A stretch of 64,000 nucleotides of DNA from Diprion similis. Taxonomy: Eukaryota > Arthropoda > Insecta > Hymenoptera > Diprionidae. The notes below the pieces were generated by a model, which made no database searches, had not been told where the DNA came from, and worked only from the letters and a program-made list of their open reading frames with translations. The position numbers were made by a program, and so were the translations under genes. The DNA is taken from contig NC_060106.1 in assembly GCF_021155765.1 (NCBI RefSeq), forward strand, positions 16,022,031 to 16,086,030, read 5' to 3'. Shown here piece after piece: positions 51,100 to 64,000 of this stretch (position 1 is its first letter; each line of letters begins with the position of its first letter).

Positions 51100-54000
51100 A
51101 TGGAGACAGACGAAGTTGAAAATGGTGACAAAGCTCGATCCGAAATTACCAATAATACTTCCACGGATACGGTGAAGACTCCGAAGGATAACAAGGGTGC
51201 CAGGATAGGCGAAGAGAAACTGATGAAATTAAACGTACAGCTAAAACCACCGATATCGCCGACTAGTCTTTTAGCACAAAATATAGCACTTTTACCTACG
51301 GGAGTCGCCAAAGTAAAGCAATCACAAGCAGCGAGTTCCGTGCCAAAAATGAATTCATCAAATTCCGGATCGTCAAGCGCATCCGCTACCGGTGAGTGAA
51401 CGTTTTTTTCGGTACCTTATCAAGTGTGTTTTTTACGTCAGTATTTTCCAGTAAAATTGAATCTGAATTATTCGTTTCGCTTATTATCACGAACCGCGCG
51501 AGCCCAACCAACGGCCTGCGGTTTCGAAATCCAACAATCTCTTGTTAGATTTGAGCACAATCTTCACACTTACTCCAGCTGATATTCCTTTCCTATACCG
51601 ACTTGAAAAAATTCATGGAAAATTATAGGCTACGTAGTGAGAGGATGACTGGTAAATGTTGAAGCCATTCGCAGAGAGTTGATACAATCAAATGTCTTTA
51701 GAATGAAATATTATCCTGCATAACTCAGTTCAGGGCTCATCTAAGCTGAACCTGTTGAATCAGTTTGTATTTGCAACAAGTGTTTTACTCTTCTGTCAAG
51801 CTAGGTATAAGACTTGTTTATCCTGAACTCAATAAGAATGAAAAAGAAAATTCAACTTGGCTTATATATGTAGATAATTAAGATTCCTTTTTTCTTCCAA
51901 TCCTGTCGAATTACCGAGTGTCGACAACACACCGTATAATTAGATTTCCTGCCTCGTTGGCCTTAATTATAGTAAATAATATTATTCGTCGAAAATATTT
52001 ATTCCACGATTATATTCGTTTGCTCACGTCATTCGCCGGACTTACTAATTATTTTTGTATTACTTTGTTTTGTATCGTTTTCATATCTTATCCTCAAAGC
52101 CAGTGAGTAAAGGAGTAAATCTAAGCCCTGTAATCTTGCATAAAATAAGTTACACCCAAAATTGTCATTATTTTCCTCAAGTCATACGTGTTTCACTTAC
52201 TATATGGTATTCGTCCGATGATGTTCTAAAAAGTGGTTGCTCACCTTGAAGACACGTCGTTAAGTCCGTCACTTTATCCTTCGTTTGCTACGAAATACTT
52301 CGTAACGTCCATTGATTCTCATTGCCGTCATTGACTACAATATTCCAAGCACAGACGGAATTTATACACCGACAAAACGAGCATCGTTGATGTTCCCGCT
52401 CAATGCTCAGTTATATAATTGTCCCGAATCGATTTATTCCTTTTAATAACCGTTCGTAACGCTTGAACACCTATATCGCCTACGTGCGGACAATTAATTA
52501 AGCCGTAGCGATAACGAGGTATAAGGAATAGGTCGAATCATTCGTTGACGATATTCCGAAACTTCGATAGCTTTACGAATTTATTTGGATATTGAGTGAT
52601 TATACATAATTATACCGCAAGATCACGAGCCCCGTTGTAATATACAATACGGATATTGTCGCGTTTAACTCTATATTCGGGGCACACGCAGTTGGCTATA
52701 ATTATTCGATGCTCATCAAGGCTATAATGCTGGATCGCAGCGCAACAAGTTTTCCTGGAACACACGTTAACCGTTTTTCATGCTCGTAGTGAACAAGAAT
52801 TCAAATCCTGTATAGTTTTTACGATATTACGTATTATGTATTTTTCTGATGACGCTGACTCGAACAAAAAGAAAAAAACCTGCTCAGACTAAAGAGATGC
52901 AAGTGCAGCTACGTGGTAAATCAAGATCCAGTTTTCGAAGCCTTGCCACTTCCAACTCCGCTCAAAGTCCGGACAAGTAAACCTATATAATTAATTTAAT
53001 CGATTACGAATTGCCGATGAATCATGTATTCGATTTTAACTTCCACTATTCCTCAAAACTCACCGAATACTCACTTGACTTAAACGAACGTTGATTGCTT
53101 CCAATTAATTCCTTTCTGTTTGACTAAATTTACCATTTTTCTTTCTGCAAAATATCTTGATAGCAGCCTGTAATTAGACAATTCATTTCTGGGAATTGGA
53201 GAAAATTTTCTCAAAAAAATAATTAGTCATTTCGTGTATGGTTACAAGAGACGATTGCAAGAGATTGGTTTAGTCGAAAATGCAAAATTTCACGAAACCA
53301 AGTAAATTTAAATGACCTATTTTTTCATCCAATTTTATAAATTTTTATTCTCAATGTCGGCAACTGTTCGGATAAATAAATTTTTTCTATCTGCGGATTT
53401 GCGGAACTAGATGAATATCTAAGGGAAATGGATGAATTTACTTGGCGTGATTAAATAATTTGACAAAATATATCTCAGGTTGCGTTACATGACATTCGAT
53501 ATCCGCACTTCCGATACGTATGCTTTCCTGTTCTGAAATGCATGACACGGTTGAAGTCCAACTGTAAGTACGAGATGGGAATTGAAATCTGTAATATTCG
53601 ACCGTCGGATTACCGTACGTGGATGCATTAGTACACGCGAAAAAGAATAACGAGGAACGGATGTGCGAAAATGACTTTTCAAAATCAAATGAGCACGGTT
53701 GCAGTACGTTATTGATCTATCTATTCCCGTACTGGAAAGGAGGAGGGAGAGAATCGCGTGTCTATCAGCGTGGGTTCTAAGCGCGGTGTCTGTCTCTCTC
53801 CTGGCCTTTAATCGCCCTGGATCTGGATCCAGTTTTGGTTCTAGTTTCAGTGCCGCACGTCCAAAGCTTGAGCTTCGAGAAAGACGCGATTTTCCTCCAC
53901 TTCAGTCACCCTGAGTACCTCTTAAACTCCCTGATTTTATCGCAGTGGTGTCGTAGTCGTCCACTGTAAGATGGGCCTCGTAATCTCGACTGACCTCGCC

Positions 54001-57000
54001 TCTCGAGCGTCGCCGAGGACCATTTCCTCGCTTTAACACGCTTGCAGAGCTCTTGAGCCTCGCATCTTTCGGAATAAATTTTGTATAACAGTATGAATTA
54101 TGTGCTACATTGCTTGGTCGCGTCGTTCTTACATATTTATGGGACCGCAGTTGCTGCGAATAAATCTGTGATTAATTCATGTAGATATTCCCGGAAAATC
54201 GGATATTTTATCGCCGCGATATACTTACAGAACATTTATACATCGAGGTCAGGAAATATTGCGGTTTCGAGTGAACACGGTTTAGATTGTTAAATTATGA
54301 TTAAATTTACAACGGTAGAAGGATTGATTACTTAAAGAGGAACAACAATGAAAGATAACTTTGAAAAATGGGACAAAGTTTTACAGAGTACTGAGGAGAT
54401 TAATTGGTTGGAATGACCAAATAAAACTTAGTAAAATACGAACAACAGTTGATGCGTTCCGAAACTGATTTTACAATTTTTCTAGCAGTCGGAAAATTAT
54501 CATCATATTCATGAAATTATGCTATTCCTTCACCATTTCTCAAGTTGAGTTGAGAATTTCGATGTACGAATTCAATGTTCACTTTCACTAACTCTTAAAG
54601 AACGGAGCCTCTATTATTTGTTTCAATACAAAATTTTCAGATACCAAATTTACGCAACTTTCGGACAACCGGTTGACTTTACTGGAAAATAATAATGAAA
54701 TTATTCTCCGTTCTCCGTCCTTGAAATTTACACTGTTTTTATCGTCGACTGGGACAGATAAATATGTAAATATCTCCAAAACCGTTGAAGAGACCTTTCA
54801 CTATTGAATCCGGTTTACATCTGCTTGAAGCGATTAAAAATAAAACAAATCGAAGAACATTCTGAAAAAGGGTCTCACTGGTCCAACATTCTTGCACCTG
54901 CACATATACTCATATGTACCTCTATATATATATTCACATTCGCTTCTGTAGCTTTGAGGTCTTAATTTTATGAAAAACAATCAAGCGGTACAGAGAGGTG
55001 AATAAAAGAGAAAATAATGCGGGGTATAAGCTGAATTGTACTTTGGCAAACTTACGTGCCGAATGCAGCTGCGCTCGTATCTCATCTACAGCTCGACTTC
55101 TGGGTGCTTAGAGATTATGGCCAACCTCGGGATGATTAATTCTGGCGATTACGAATCGTAACAGGCCGTCCTTGATGGTGCGGTGAAACCGTAGGCGAAT
55201 AATTGTGACTCACGCGTAAGATGCGATACGCACATGTGATTAAGAGTTCGTCGACACCTGTAACTGGTGTATATTTGAATTGAACACTTTTGCAGTTATT
55301 ATAAAACTTCTGACAATTCGTTTGCGCGCCGTCGTTCTCTCAGTTTTTCATACAACGTCCCGGCAACGAGGTTCAAACCTTCGAAGTCAGTCAACAACTA
55401 ACCGTGTTCCGTTGGCTCAGTTGCTGCACGCTACTCGCCACTCGTTGAATGTTTTTCAATGGAATACACTCGTTCCTAACACGTTGATTAAATGATGGGA
55501 AGAAGTCTCCTCGGTACTTTTAATTGCCGCGTGTACTCGTCGATATGGAAAAACCTGTAATGATTAACGTCATTCAATTTTTTTTCCCATTAAATTACTC
55601 ATTTCAAATGGTTCTGTTTTTTCAAATACTTCGTTAATGTACGCCTCGCTCGGTTCGCTTCGCAGCTTTACATTATGCCACCCATTGTGCGTATTACGCA
55701 AGTAATTGAGTCGGTTAATTTTTCAGACGACCAAGAAGATTGCTAAAAGTATATCACGTTTCGTTCTTTATCCTCCCCGACAATTTAACCATTAAACCTC
55801 TTTATGTGGAGGTTGATTTAAATTTTCTCTGCGCTCGATCAAGCTCTCAGTGTGTCCTGTCTGTTTCAAAGCAGACTACACATATTCAATACCGTTTTAA
55901 AAAATTTATGATTAAGTCTACTTAGAAATAAACCTTTTCTTTTATAAAATTCAATCCAAGTCTTTGAAAAAACTCAACATGATTTCAGCAATTGACCCAT
56001 ATTTATTCTACTTGATACGAACCGGTACTTACCGGTTTCCATCAAATGTTGTCGTAATTTTTAATTGTCAACGAACTCACAACTTTTCACCATTTTCTAA
56101 TAATGATCATCGATACGAAGATTTTTAATTAATACTCTGTTTGTGTACTCGAAATGTTATACATAACATTGTACGTGGTAGTTTTGCGACCATATTACAG
56201 ACCGTTTCCGCTCGATGAAATGACCGGTCTTCGCCTTCAGGATGGCTAATAAAATCGCTATGCTTTGAATTCATTATTCAGACAGTTATTAAATAATGAC
56301 AAAAATTATCGAGCGCAATTTTAACGCTGCGTGTAATTTTCATAAACCGAATGATATCAGGATATTGGATTTCCTCTGAAACTCTTCGTTTACGCTGTAC
56401 TATATAGTCCGACAATTTTTCAGGAAATCCGCGAAATAAGACGGCGCTTGCACCAGGCCATAGCCTTATGGATTGGATTCGACTAGGCGCCTCAGGAGTC
56501 GATTTAACCGGAGTTAATGGTGTTCCGCAAAATGTTACTCCTTCGGAACTCGCCCGACATAACAAGCCGAACGATGCTTGGATCGCGATTCGAGGTCAGC
56601 AAAGCTTCCGAGACTCGATTAACACGAAATCGGAATTGCGATGCATCTATACTCATAAAATTTTTATCTATTTTCTAGGAATCGTCTACAACGTTACGAG
56701 ATACATAGATTTTCATCCAGGTGGAAAACCGGAACTTATGAAAGGCGTGGGAAAGGATGCGACGAAGTTATTTGACGACGTAAAACATCAAATCTAATTC
56801 ATTGAAATTTTACACCCCCATTCAGTAGTTAAATATTTTTTACGTACCTATAGAACATTTTCAGGTGCATGCATGGGTCAACTACCAAAGTATTCTACAA
56901 AAGTGCGTCGTTGGTAGGTTGAATCGTTTAGCTGGAGAGACTTCGGCACCACCCGTGAAGATCGTATCTCCTTCTTCAACGTCGTCAGGTCTCCTTTCGC

Positions 57001-58945
57001 GATGTATCAGTGAGTGAAGAGTCTGCTTGCCCCTTTATCTGTGCGGTAAAGTTGCATGTAGTGAAAGGATGGATTTAACACTTAACGTATTTTGTATGTT
57101 ATGATTTATCATAGAACAAAGTTCAACGAGTGAAACTACTACTCCGCATCCTAAAATGGATTGGATTCAAACTAGCAACACTATTACATTATTTTACTAT
57201 TCTCTACGAGATCATCCAGCAGCGGGTTATCAACTAATGCAGATCACCGACTCCAAATATCATATCAAATTTTGCTTCGAGAAAGATTTTATAACTCATG
57301 ACATTGAATTATCTGGCGCTGTTAATTGGCCTCCAAAGTGGAAGAGAAACTTTGAATCTATGAAGGTGAGTTTCTTCGTATTTTTTTTTGTAAAAATTCT
57401 GTACTTATCGATTTCAGTTATAATGGAAAATTAATCGTTTTCAGATGGAAATCACATACACAAAGAAAGAACCAGGCTTGTGGAAAACTTACGGTACTTA
57501 CAAAACACTGCGGGAGCGTAACGCGAAGCAAAGAACTTACAGAGAGTACGAAGTAGTCAGCAATACACCGCTCTGTAAATTGGTTCACTTGATCGTTTTA
57601 CGTACTAAAGCATACTTGGAAATAGTACCAATAGGCAGGCATGTCGAAGCCAAACTTCAAGTAATGGGTAAATAGCTACGCCGTTTGATGCCCCTTCGTC
57701 GAACTTCACAAATCTCGAATTACTTGCTTACCATTTTCTCGTCTCATACAGGCACTGACGTATCTCGAATGTACACTCCAGTTCCGCCTTATCTTCACCC
57801 TGAGGATGTCGCACCCAATTACGATTCTGATTGTATTTGCTTGATGGTCAAGAGGTATGCCGATGGTGCCCTTACTCCAACCATGACAGCATTAAAGTCG
57901 GGGCAAACTTTGATGCTAAGTAATAGTCTGGGAACCTTTACCGCCGAGAATTTCCAAGAGTTTACTATTTTTCACATGCTAGCTGCAGGCACCGGTCTCA
58001 CGGCAATGTTGTCAATCATTCAGTGGGCACTCGGCAGACGCAATCTGTAAGAAACAAAAATTCACTCGATAACAATTAGTCCTAAAAGAGTCTCATCATA
58101 TTAGAAAACCTGTGATAAATCTTTTTTCAATTGTGGTTCTGATGTTTGGATCAATGTTGATGTGTCTTTTCGTTCATCGTTCTGTTACAGAAGCCGTATT
58201 AACGTTCTCAACTTCAACAGGAACGAAGATAACATATTTTATTCCAGGCAGTTGGGTAAAGTTCTCTCAAGCGAGCCAAGGTGAGAAATTACTTTACGTT
58301 TCTAACGCTTTAGGGAGGTATTTAACTTTTTCAGTCCGCAATTTTTTGGCAAACTATACCGACAAAAAGTGTGAAACTTGAGTTTCATCTTGTCAAGGAA
58401 AAATGCTTCTCAATAACAATCATACTTTTCTCTTGAACCGAACAGAGCTCGAGCTTTTTCTTAAAGATCGTTTAGGTCATTTCCACTGCGATAACAGTAA
58501 AGAAATATTGTACCTGCCGATGATCATAATGTCACCTTTTTATAATTTACCTTCTTTCAGATTCAATGTTACGCATATTTTGTCACATCCGGAAGACTCC
58601 TGGACCGGTCGTCGTGGCGAAACTTCGACTAACCTATTGCAAGAATTGTTGGGTCCTAGTTCTCCTCAGGCATGCGTTTTCAGCTGTGGACCTAGACCCT
58701 TCATGCAGTCAACCAAGGAGTTAGTTTTGAATTTCATACTAATCTTTTGTATTCAATTCTCTCACAGCTATGTTCATACATGTTCGTTAATCGATGTTAT
58801 ACATACAACTTTTCGACGGGTAGTTCACACATCGAATATTTCCAAACGTTCAATTCAAAATTTTTATTCATTGCCGATGTCTCGTTGCAGGATACTCACA
58901 GATCTTGGTTGGAAATCGTCTCAACTACACGAATTCGATGACTAA
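51100..58945 (+). CDS. CYB5R4: Cytochrome b5 reductase 4 (Ncb5or): cytochrome b5 + CS + b5-reductase fusion
   Basis: Ten coding exons: 51,100-51,391; 56,424-56,594; 56,679-56,779; 56,865-57,009; 57,115-57,365; 57,445-57,667; 57,752-58,046; 58,191-58,280; 58,561-58,719; 58,891-58,945 (1,782 nt, 593 aa; human 521). All junctions are GT-AG and in phase. The long N-terminus is Lys/Ser-rich and disordered up to NPRNKTALAPGHSLMDWIRL, which corresponds to the human lead-in. The cytochrome b5 domain has haem ligands H167 (HPGG) and H190 (DDVHAWVNY), 23 apart as in human. A CS/p23-like domain begins near residue 251 (MDWIQTSNTITLFYYS). The reductase has the FAD motif RMYTP (R400), the NAD-binding AAGTGLTAM (G474) and CGPRPFM (C565). 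It transfers electrons from NAD(P)H via FAD to haem at the ER and is linked to fatty-acid desaturation and redox balance. The 5-kb first intron is unusually long for this region. AATAAA at 59,049. Confidence 0.92.
51392..56423 (+). other. First intron of CYB5R4, no second gene seen
   Basis: Five kilobases without a recognised gene or transposon protein. It contains one candidate exon (52,888-52,976) that does not fit the phase of the main transcript, and otherwise AT-rich sequence. A long first intron often holds regulatory elements; none can be named from sequence. Confidence 0.55.
52888..52976 (+). other. Candidate alternative exon in CYB5R4 intron 1
   Basis: A TGCTCAG acceptor-like site is followed by 89 bases and GTAAAC. 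Read with the phase required by exon 2, it gives CKCSYVVNQDPVFEALPLPT, then PLKVRT, joining to the conserved NPRNKTALAPGHS. However, entry from the first coding exon (which ends in phase 1) would give a stop at once, so it would need a different upstream exon and start. May be chance. Confidence 0.2.
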
Positions 58946-61900
58946 ATTGCAGCTAAAATAGCTCGTAAACGAACGGTGGCCACATCGTTGTAATCACGAA
59001 CGATTGATTAGCTTCAATAATTTGAGCAATGACTAATTATGTGGTGAGAATAAAATGAAAAGCAAAAATAAGTGAGCTTCTTTGAAAGTGAATAGGAAAA
59101 TTATTTTTATTATGCGTATAATGTTGTTGAGTATTATTGTATTCTATATGATCGTGGGATTAGATGAAAGAAAACGAAATGTAAGACTTAGAATTTTCAC
59201 GCCGCCGTATAATGTACAAAATGATGAAAAATCCAAATAATAATTTGGTCTTTAAGTTTTACCATTTCAAATCGAAGTTAGATTCTTTGCGGCACATCAC
59301 ACGTTTTTGCTTAGCTAATTGATGTATCAAGTTCACGGTCGGATAAAAATCCAGGAGATAGCGAGGAAGATCGCTTATTCGGAGATAATTCAATGATTAT
59401 TATTTCTTAAACGCATATATCACAGATGTGAAGGTGTGTATCTTTTTTTTCATTAACTTTTCGTGAAACTTCAACAGTCCGAACTTTTCGTATGCTGCAT
59501 ACATTGTACAGAGTGATGTTATTCAATTTGTGTCTGAATTCATTCCGTACAATTAATATACGTAGAAAGAGTTGATGAGTTTCAAATCAAATTATTTGCT
59601 ATTTAGTTCCGTTATAGCCGGTTACTGATCTTTTTAAATGTAATCAGCTGAGGCACGCGAGTCTCAGTTGACGAAGAGATTTTGTTTCCAACTCGATTAT
59701 ACTCCAAAAAAAAAAATAGTACATTTTTCCTAATTTGGGACCCGTTTCGAAAGCCTTGCAATAAACAGACTAGTTAATACTAAACATATCCCTTTTGCAA
59801 GCGTGAAAACTCTCAACTGACATTGCAGTCTTAGTTTGTACCTGATAGCGGTAGTTTCCTGTTTGTAAGAAAGTTTACCGTTGACCGTTTCTATTTTGTA
59901 TTCGTCTTATGATCGTGTGAACGATTAAATAGATTTAAATATACATGGTATTATACTGATATACAATGTACGATGACGACATTTAAAAGAAATTTTTAAT
60001 CATTTTTCTTCTTTCAATTACATTCGTCGACCTTGCTAACTAATTTCGTTAGGAAATATAATTGTCTGTGATGTAATTTCATATATTAATGACAGTGTGT
60101 AGAAGCGACCCGCGTCAAATCATGACTCAGTACAAAATTCGTACACGTATAAAACGAATTTTCGAACTTGACAGTTTCGAGATGTGACAAGCAAGTAATC
60201 GTGCATACTTGAACGACGTCAAATACGAAAACGGGTCTAAGCAATCGACGTAAATACTTTGTAGTTAGTTTCTCTTGGTTTTCAGAGCCAATAAACTATC
60301 TATAACTTACTTTTAACCGCAATGCTTTAACAATGCAAGAATGTTATGAAATTGAATAATTGTATGTTCTGTTATGTATGTACTGTAAATATTTAATATT
60401 TTGTACATGTGTATAAACGTGAAGAATATGTTGAGAAATAAAATGAGTACAAAATGCAATTCACAAACTGGTGTGTCTAAATCAATAATTCTGCTACTAT
60501 CAGTCGAAAAAATTTTCCGTAAAAATTACTGTTATCTGAAGTAACCGGGAATCAGAAATTTTTCAGCAAAAGAGTGGTCATATTTTCTACACTAAGAGGT
60601 GAAATATCAATCCATTACCCAAAAATGAGAGTAAATCTTGAATAAAATAACATTTTTACAGCTTCTATAAATGGTCTCTGGTCTTACATGAGTTCTTAGT
60701 CCCAACGTAGTTCTCACATTCTTAAATCTGTGCTTGTCCCACGTGGAACATCGTCGTCTCATGATGCGTCTTATGGTTTCTTATGTGGCCCTTCATCGAC
60801 CCTGAATACCTGTAAAAAGCAGTGCCGTAAATAGATATTTAGACACCCGGGGTGAAGCAAAAATAGTGAAGGCTAGCTTCTACAGCTGATAATCCATTCC
60901 CGTTATTCAGAAAAATTTCGAGGTTTCAAGAAGTGCTCGAGCAAATATTTCCATAAACTATGGCGAAGTAATTTTGCACGAGAAAACGATTCCGGCCAGA
61001 TCTAAGTCATTGCGATTGACAGCACAAGAGATATCGCCGCAAAATGAAAAAACCTATGACGATGTTTCGACTGTGGATTTTTGAGTTTCTGAGGTGTCAC
61101 TTAGCTGGGAAAAGCTCCTGGATCCCCGATTTTGAGGTGAAAATTTTTTGAGTAAATCACAAAAAGATGCAGAGCCGTTTAGATTTGTGCCAAGAATTTC
61201 GCATTCATTCTGAAAAATAACATTTAAAATTAAATTGTGTATCTATCTTAATGCTGGCCCTGGTAAAAGGTTGCAATACGACTCTGCTTAATTTTTTAAT
61301 CTTAAATTGTCAAGACAGATGGGAATGGCCATGGTCAAGCATCGTAACAAAATTTAAGATTTTCAAATTTCAGCACGTGACGATTAAATTTTTCAAAATA
61401 ACTTTCCAATATTTGCTCAACGAGCGTGAAGACAAACACCTGCTCTATTATTTCTACGTATTTGCAGCAGGGAGTCGGAATTATGCAGGCCATAGGCGAG
61501 GACCTTCCTTAAACAGTATTAGAATATTCATATGTACGATGTTGTAACTTCATGGCTTCTCTCAATTTCCAATATAATAGGGTAGACTCAAGCGAAGTGG
61601 CTGCACGGGATTAAGTGTACTTTTCGAACAAACTTCCTCTCAGTCTCGCACAGTAGTAAAGTAAAATTGTTCTCGAGCGAGCCATTCTCAGTCTTATTTC
61701 TCTTTTTTCAAGCGTGATCAATAAATCTCTCATCTACCAAGAGTGTGTTGTTATAAAAATTCACCGATTGTTATTACCGGCACCAGCGCATACCATTAAT
61801 GGACTCACTCGATCCGCTGACCGAGATGTTTTTGTGCAGCAGGGTTCAAGCTCCATCCGTACAAAAACACTCGATCGATGTACGTTATATTGCGGCTGAA

Positions 61901-64000
61901 AAAAAGATTCATTTCGAGAAAGATGAAGTGAGATTCCTTGTTCGAGCGGCAAATAGTCCTTAATTTTTAAATTTTTCTTCCAAATAAAAATTCAGCACTT
62001 CAACACATCAGGCCATATATACCTTGTTTGTCGTTACTGATCCAGTTTTCTTTCAGTATTAACAATTTGCGACTGATTTGCAGCTACGGTGACTATACAA
62101 CTTAACAGCGGGTTACACCGCTGCACGACAGAAATTGGGGCGACAAATTTTCCAGTCAACGTTCCACAAAAAATGACTCCATCTTCGCTCGAGATGCATC
62201 CTTCAAGTTTGAGCCTACGTCATGCTCATCAAAAAGCGTATCCTGGATGGTGAAAATATATCGATTTTCGCCCAAACGATGTGCTCTAATCCATCATATG
62301 CTTGTGTACACACATTGCGTTTTATACCGGGGTTGTGCTGGATATAGATAATTTGTATTTTTCTAGCAGAAAATTAGTTGTACGTGAGCTTACAATTTTT
62401 ATTGAGCTTTAATAGGCAGGTTTTGGGCCTTCGAAGAGGAAACGCGTTCAGCACAAGAAACACGGCCTCACGCTCAGCTAAAGATTGATCATAACGATAA
62501 GAAGAAATCAGATAATTATCAGTATGATAATCTCGTCACGTCTAGAACAACGTTTTTGTGCAAGTTGAGCAGATGCATATCGCGTATTCTCACAAAGAGA
62601 GTAAAATCCGATGATAACCCAGTGAAATTTTGCGAACCCCTGTGTGACCTTGTTCTTACAGAGGTTTTTGCAACTCAGACGATAGCAGAAGGTTCACTAA
62701 CGCGTGGAAACTCGATTGTCTGCCAAATGTGATGAATAACTTATTCAGGGGCGAGAATAATCGTTCGCATGTTTGCGAATTGAAACAGTTTTCGTTGTCG
62801 AAGGGTTGTTGGTAACCTATTTCATAATTCAGTATGCGTGACGGAGACGTTAATTATTACTCATATGAGCCTATCGAGATAATGACTAAAAAATTTATCA
62901 TGACAACAAAAGTTTGACGTTGTTCTATATTCGTGTTGCTATCCAATCGATTTCATTTTTTTGGCGCAAATCGCATATTGCAGATCAGGCGATAACTAGG
63001 AGTTAGAGATTATTATAAATCGGGTTTTACAACATTTTCCTTCTCTTCTACACTGTTATAAGGTTCTTTCTTCCCAGCTGCGGCAACGTTTTGATCCCCG
63101 TTCAAGATAAGTGCCCTGCTCTTTGACTCGCTCAACGCCACAACCCCTGTTCCGATGGTCTCCTCTTATAGATTACCCAGAGGTTATCACGGAGCTATCG
63201 CGGGTAAGCTGAGAGGTCTTTCGCATGAGAATTAAGAAAAGAGACAGGGGCCTTGCCGGCGAAGTTTATGGCGGGTGTCAACCACCCTGGGACTATAGCA
63301 GAGCTTGCAATTGAAGAATTTTCAAATATGCAATTCTATTTCGCAGCCTGCTGAAAGGATTCGTTACGTTAATTATATCCGAATCGATACTGCAATTTGC
63401 AAACTGTTAATATTAACGCGTGTATGGTGTATAATTTGATGTCTGCAATACAAGCGCAAGAGCGACTGACGCGGAGGCGTATAATAATATTTGAAATCAC
63501 ATCATTGGAGGGAAAATTTATACATCTAATACCAACGTGTTTAATTACGATGCGAATATTTCACGGAAAACAGCACAGTCTGAACGTGTGAAAATACGTA
63601 CGCTCACTTTTTGTTCCCTAGTCATCTGATTCAATTATGCACGTGCCTATAACCGCTCAACAGTTGTCTCGATACATTATTCAACAATACCTAACTGACG
63701 CCTGCCCACCTGCCTTCTGTAACTGATGTATCGCCGTTCCGTTAGAGACACTTTGCGATATCGAATATATATTTTGCTTTAGCATAGATACGAGGGATTC
63801 GACGCGCTCGACGCTCTCCTAAAAATCTTCGGCCTCGTATCAAACCTCGTTGCCGAAAAAAGACAATATGTGTATATTGTATAATAAAAATCCTTATGCC
63901 CGCTGAACGTCGGTTTGGAGAGGGAATAAAAATTTGGAAAGTTGAAATTTCGAATTCTCTGGAATTCGCAGACATACAGCGCAACGATAAATAATATCCT
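58946..64000. other. CYB5R4 3' end and downstream stretch without a recognised gene
   Basis: After the CYB5R4 stop comes an early AATAAA (59,049-59,054), and another at about 60,436, so a long alternative 3' untranslated region is possible. Further on I see only short frames of non-coding composition. A GC-richer patch at about 63,080-63,310 stands out from the AT-rich surroundings but has no clear frame or splice borders. Confidence 0.5.
59049..59054 (+). terminator. Polyadenylation signal AATAAA of CYB5R4
   Basis: First canonical signal after the stop, 104 bases downstream. Confidence 0.5.

Noticed and set aside
55378-55394. T-arm-like CGAGG-TTCAAAC-CTTCG
   Set aside because: A 5-bp stem and 7-base loop can be drawn, but the upstream 60-70 bases do not give a matching acceptor, D or anticodon stem.
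58112-58381. 89-codon plus-strand frame within the CYB5R4 region
   Set aside because: It is a different frame overlapping exon 8; the frame that joins in phase (VLNFNRNEDNIFYSRQLGKV) matches the reductase domain.

Overview
This 64 kb window is animal nuclear DNA, almost certainly from an insect. The genes are split by short GT-AG introns (about 80-650 bp, with a few multi-kilobase first introns), they occur on both strands with no operons, AATAAA signals follow the stop codons, and A/T runs, dinucleotide repeats and degenerate transposon relics are common. The gene content (TTLL4-, sds22/PPP1R7-, SFT2D3-, SENP8-, FAAH2- and CYB5R4-type proteins) fits an insect. A hymenopteran such as a sawfly is my best guess, but that is an inference from overall feel and not from a diagnostic marker.

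Layout. Positions 1 to about 24.6 kb are gene-poor: no recognisable protein, scattered microsatellites, a hammerhead-ribozyme-like relic at 15.9 kb on the minus strand and a few GC-richer patches. At 24.6-26.6 kb lies an intact intronless TTLL4-like tubulin polyglutamylase (+). A probable first coding exon of an unidentified minus-strand gene lies at 30.96-31.15 kb. If that gene runs leftwards through the gene-poor region, TTLL4 sits nested in its intron. Head-to-head with it starts a six-exon plus-strand gene (33.2-37.8 kb, 971 aa predicted) that I do not recognise. From 39 to 59 kb the window is denser: PPP1R7/sds22 (-), SFT2D3 (-), SENP8/NEDP1 (+), FAAH2 (-) and CYB5R4/Ncb5or (+). For these five I reconstructed complete exon chains whose phases close without a frame break. 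From 59 to 64 kb I see no gene.

Functionally the genes are unrelated housekeeping or enzyme genes: microtubule glutamylation, PP1 phosphatase targeting, Golgi/endosome vesicle traffic, NEDD8 processing, fatty-acid-amide hydrolysis and a cytochrome b5/b5-reductase fusion. SFT2D3 and SENP8 are divergent with about 700 bp between start codons, so they may share a promoter. SENP8 and FAAH2 converge with AATAAA signals on opposite strands only a few bases apart. The points most worth checking are the hammerhead-like motif, the unrecognised 971-aa gene, the intronless TTLL4, a TTAA-flanked piggyBac-like MITE at 48.6 kb and a candidate exon in the CYB5R4 first intron that does not fit the main transcript's phase.
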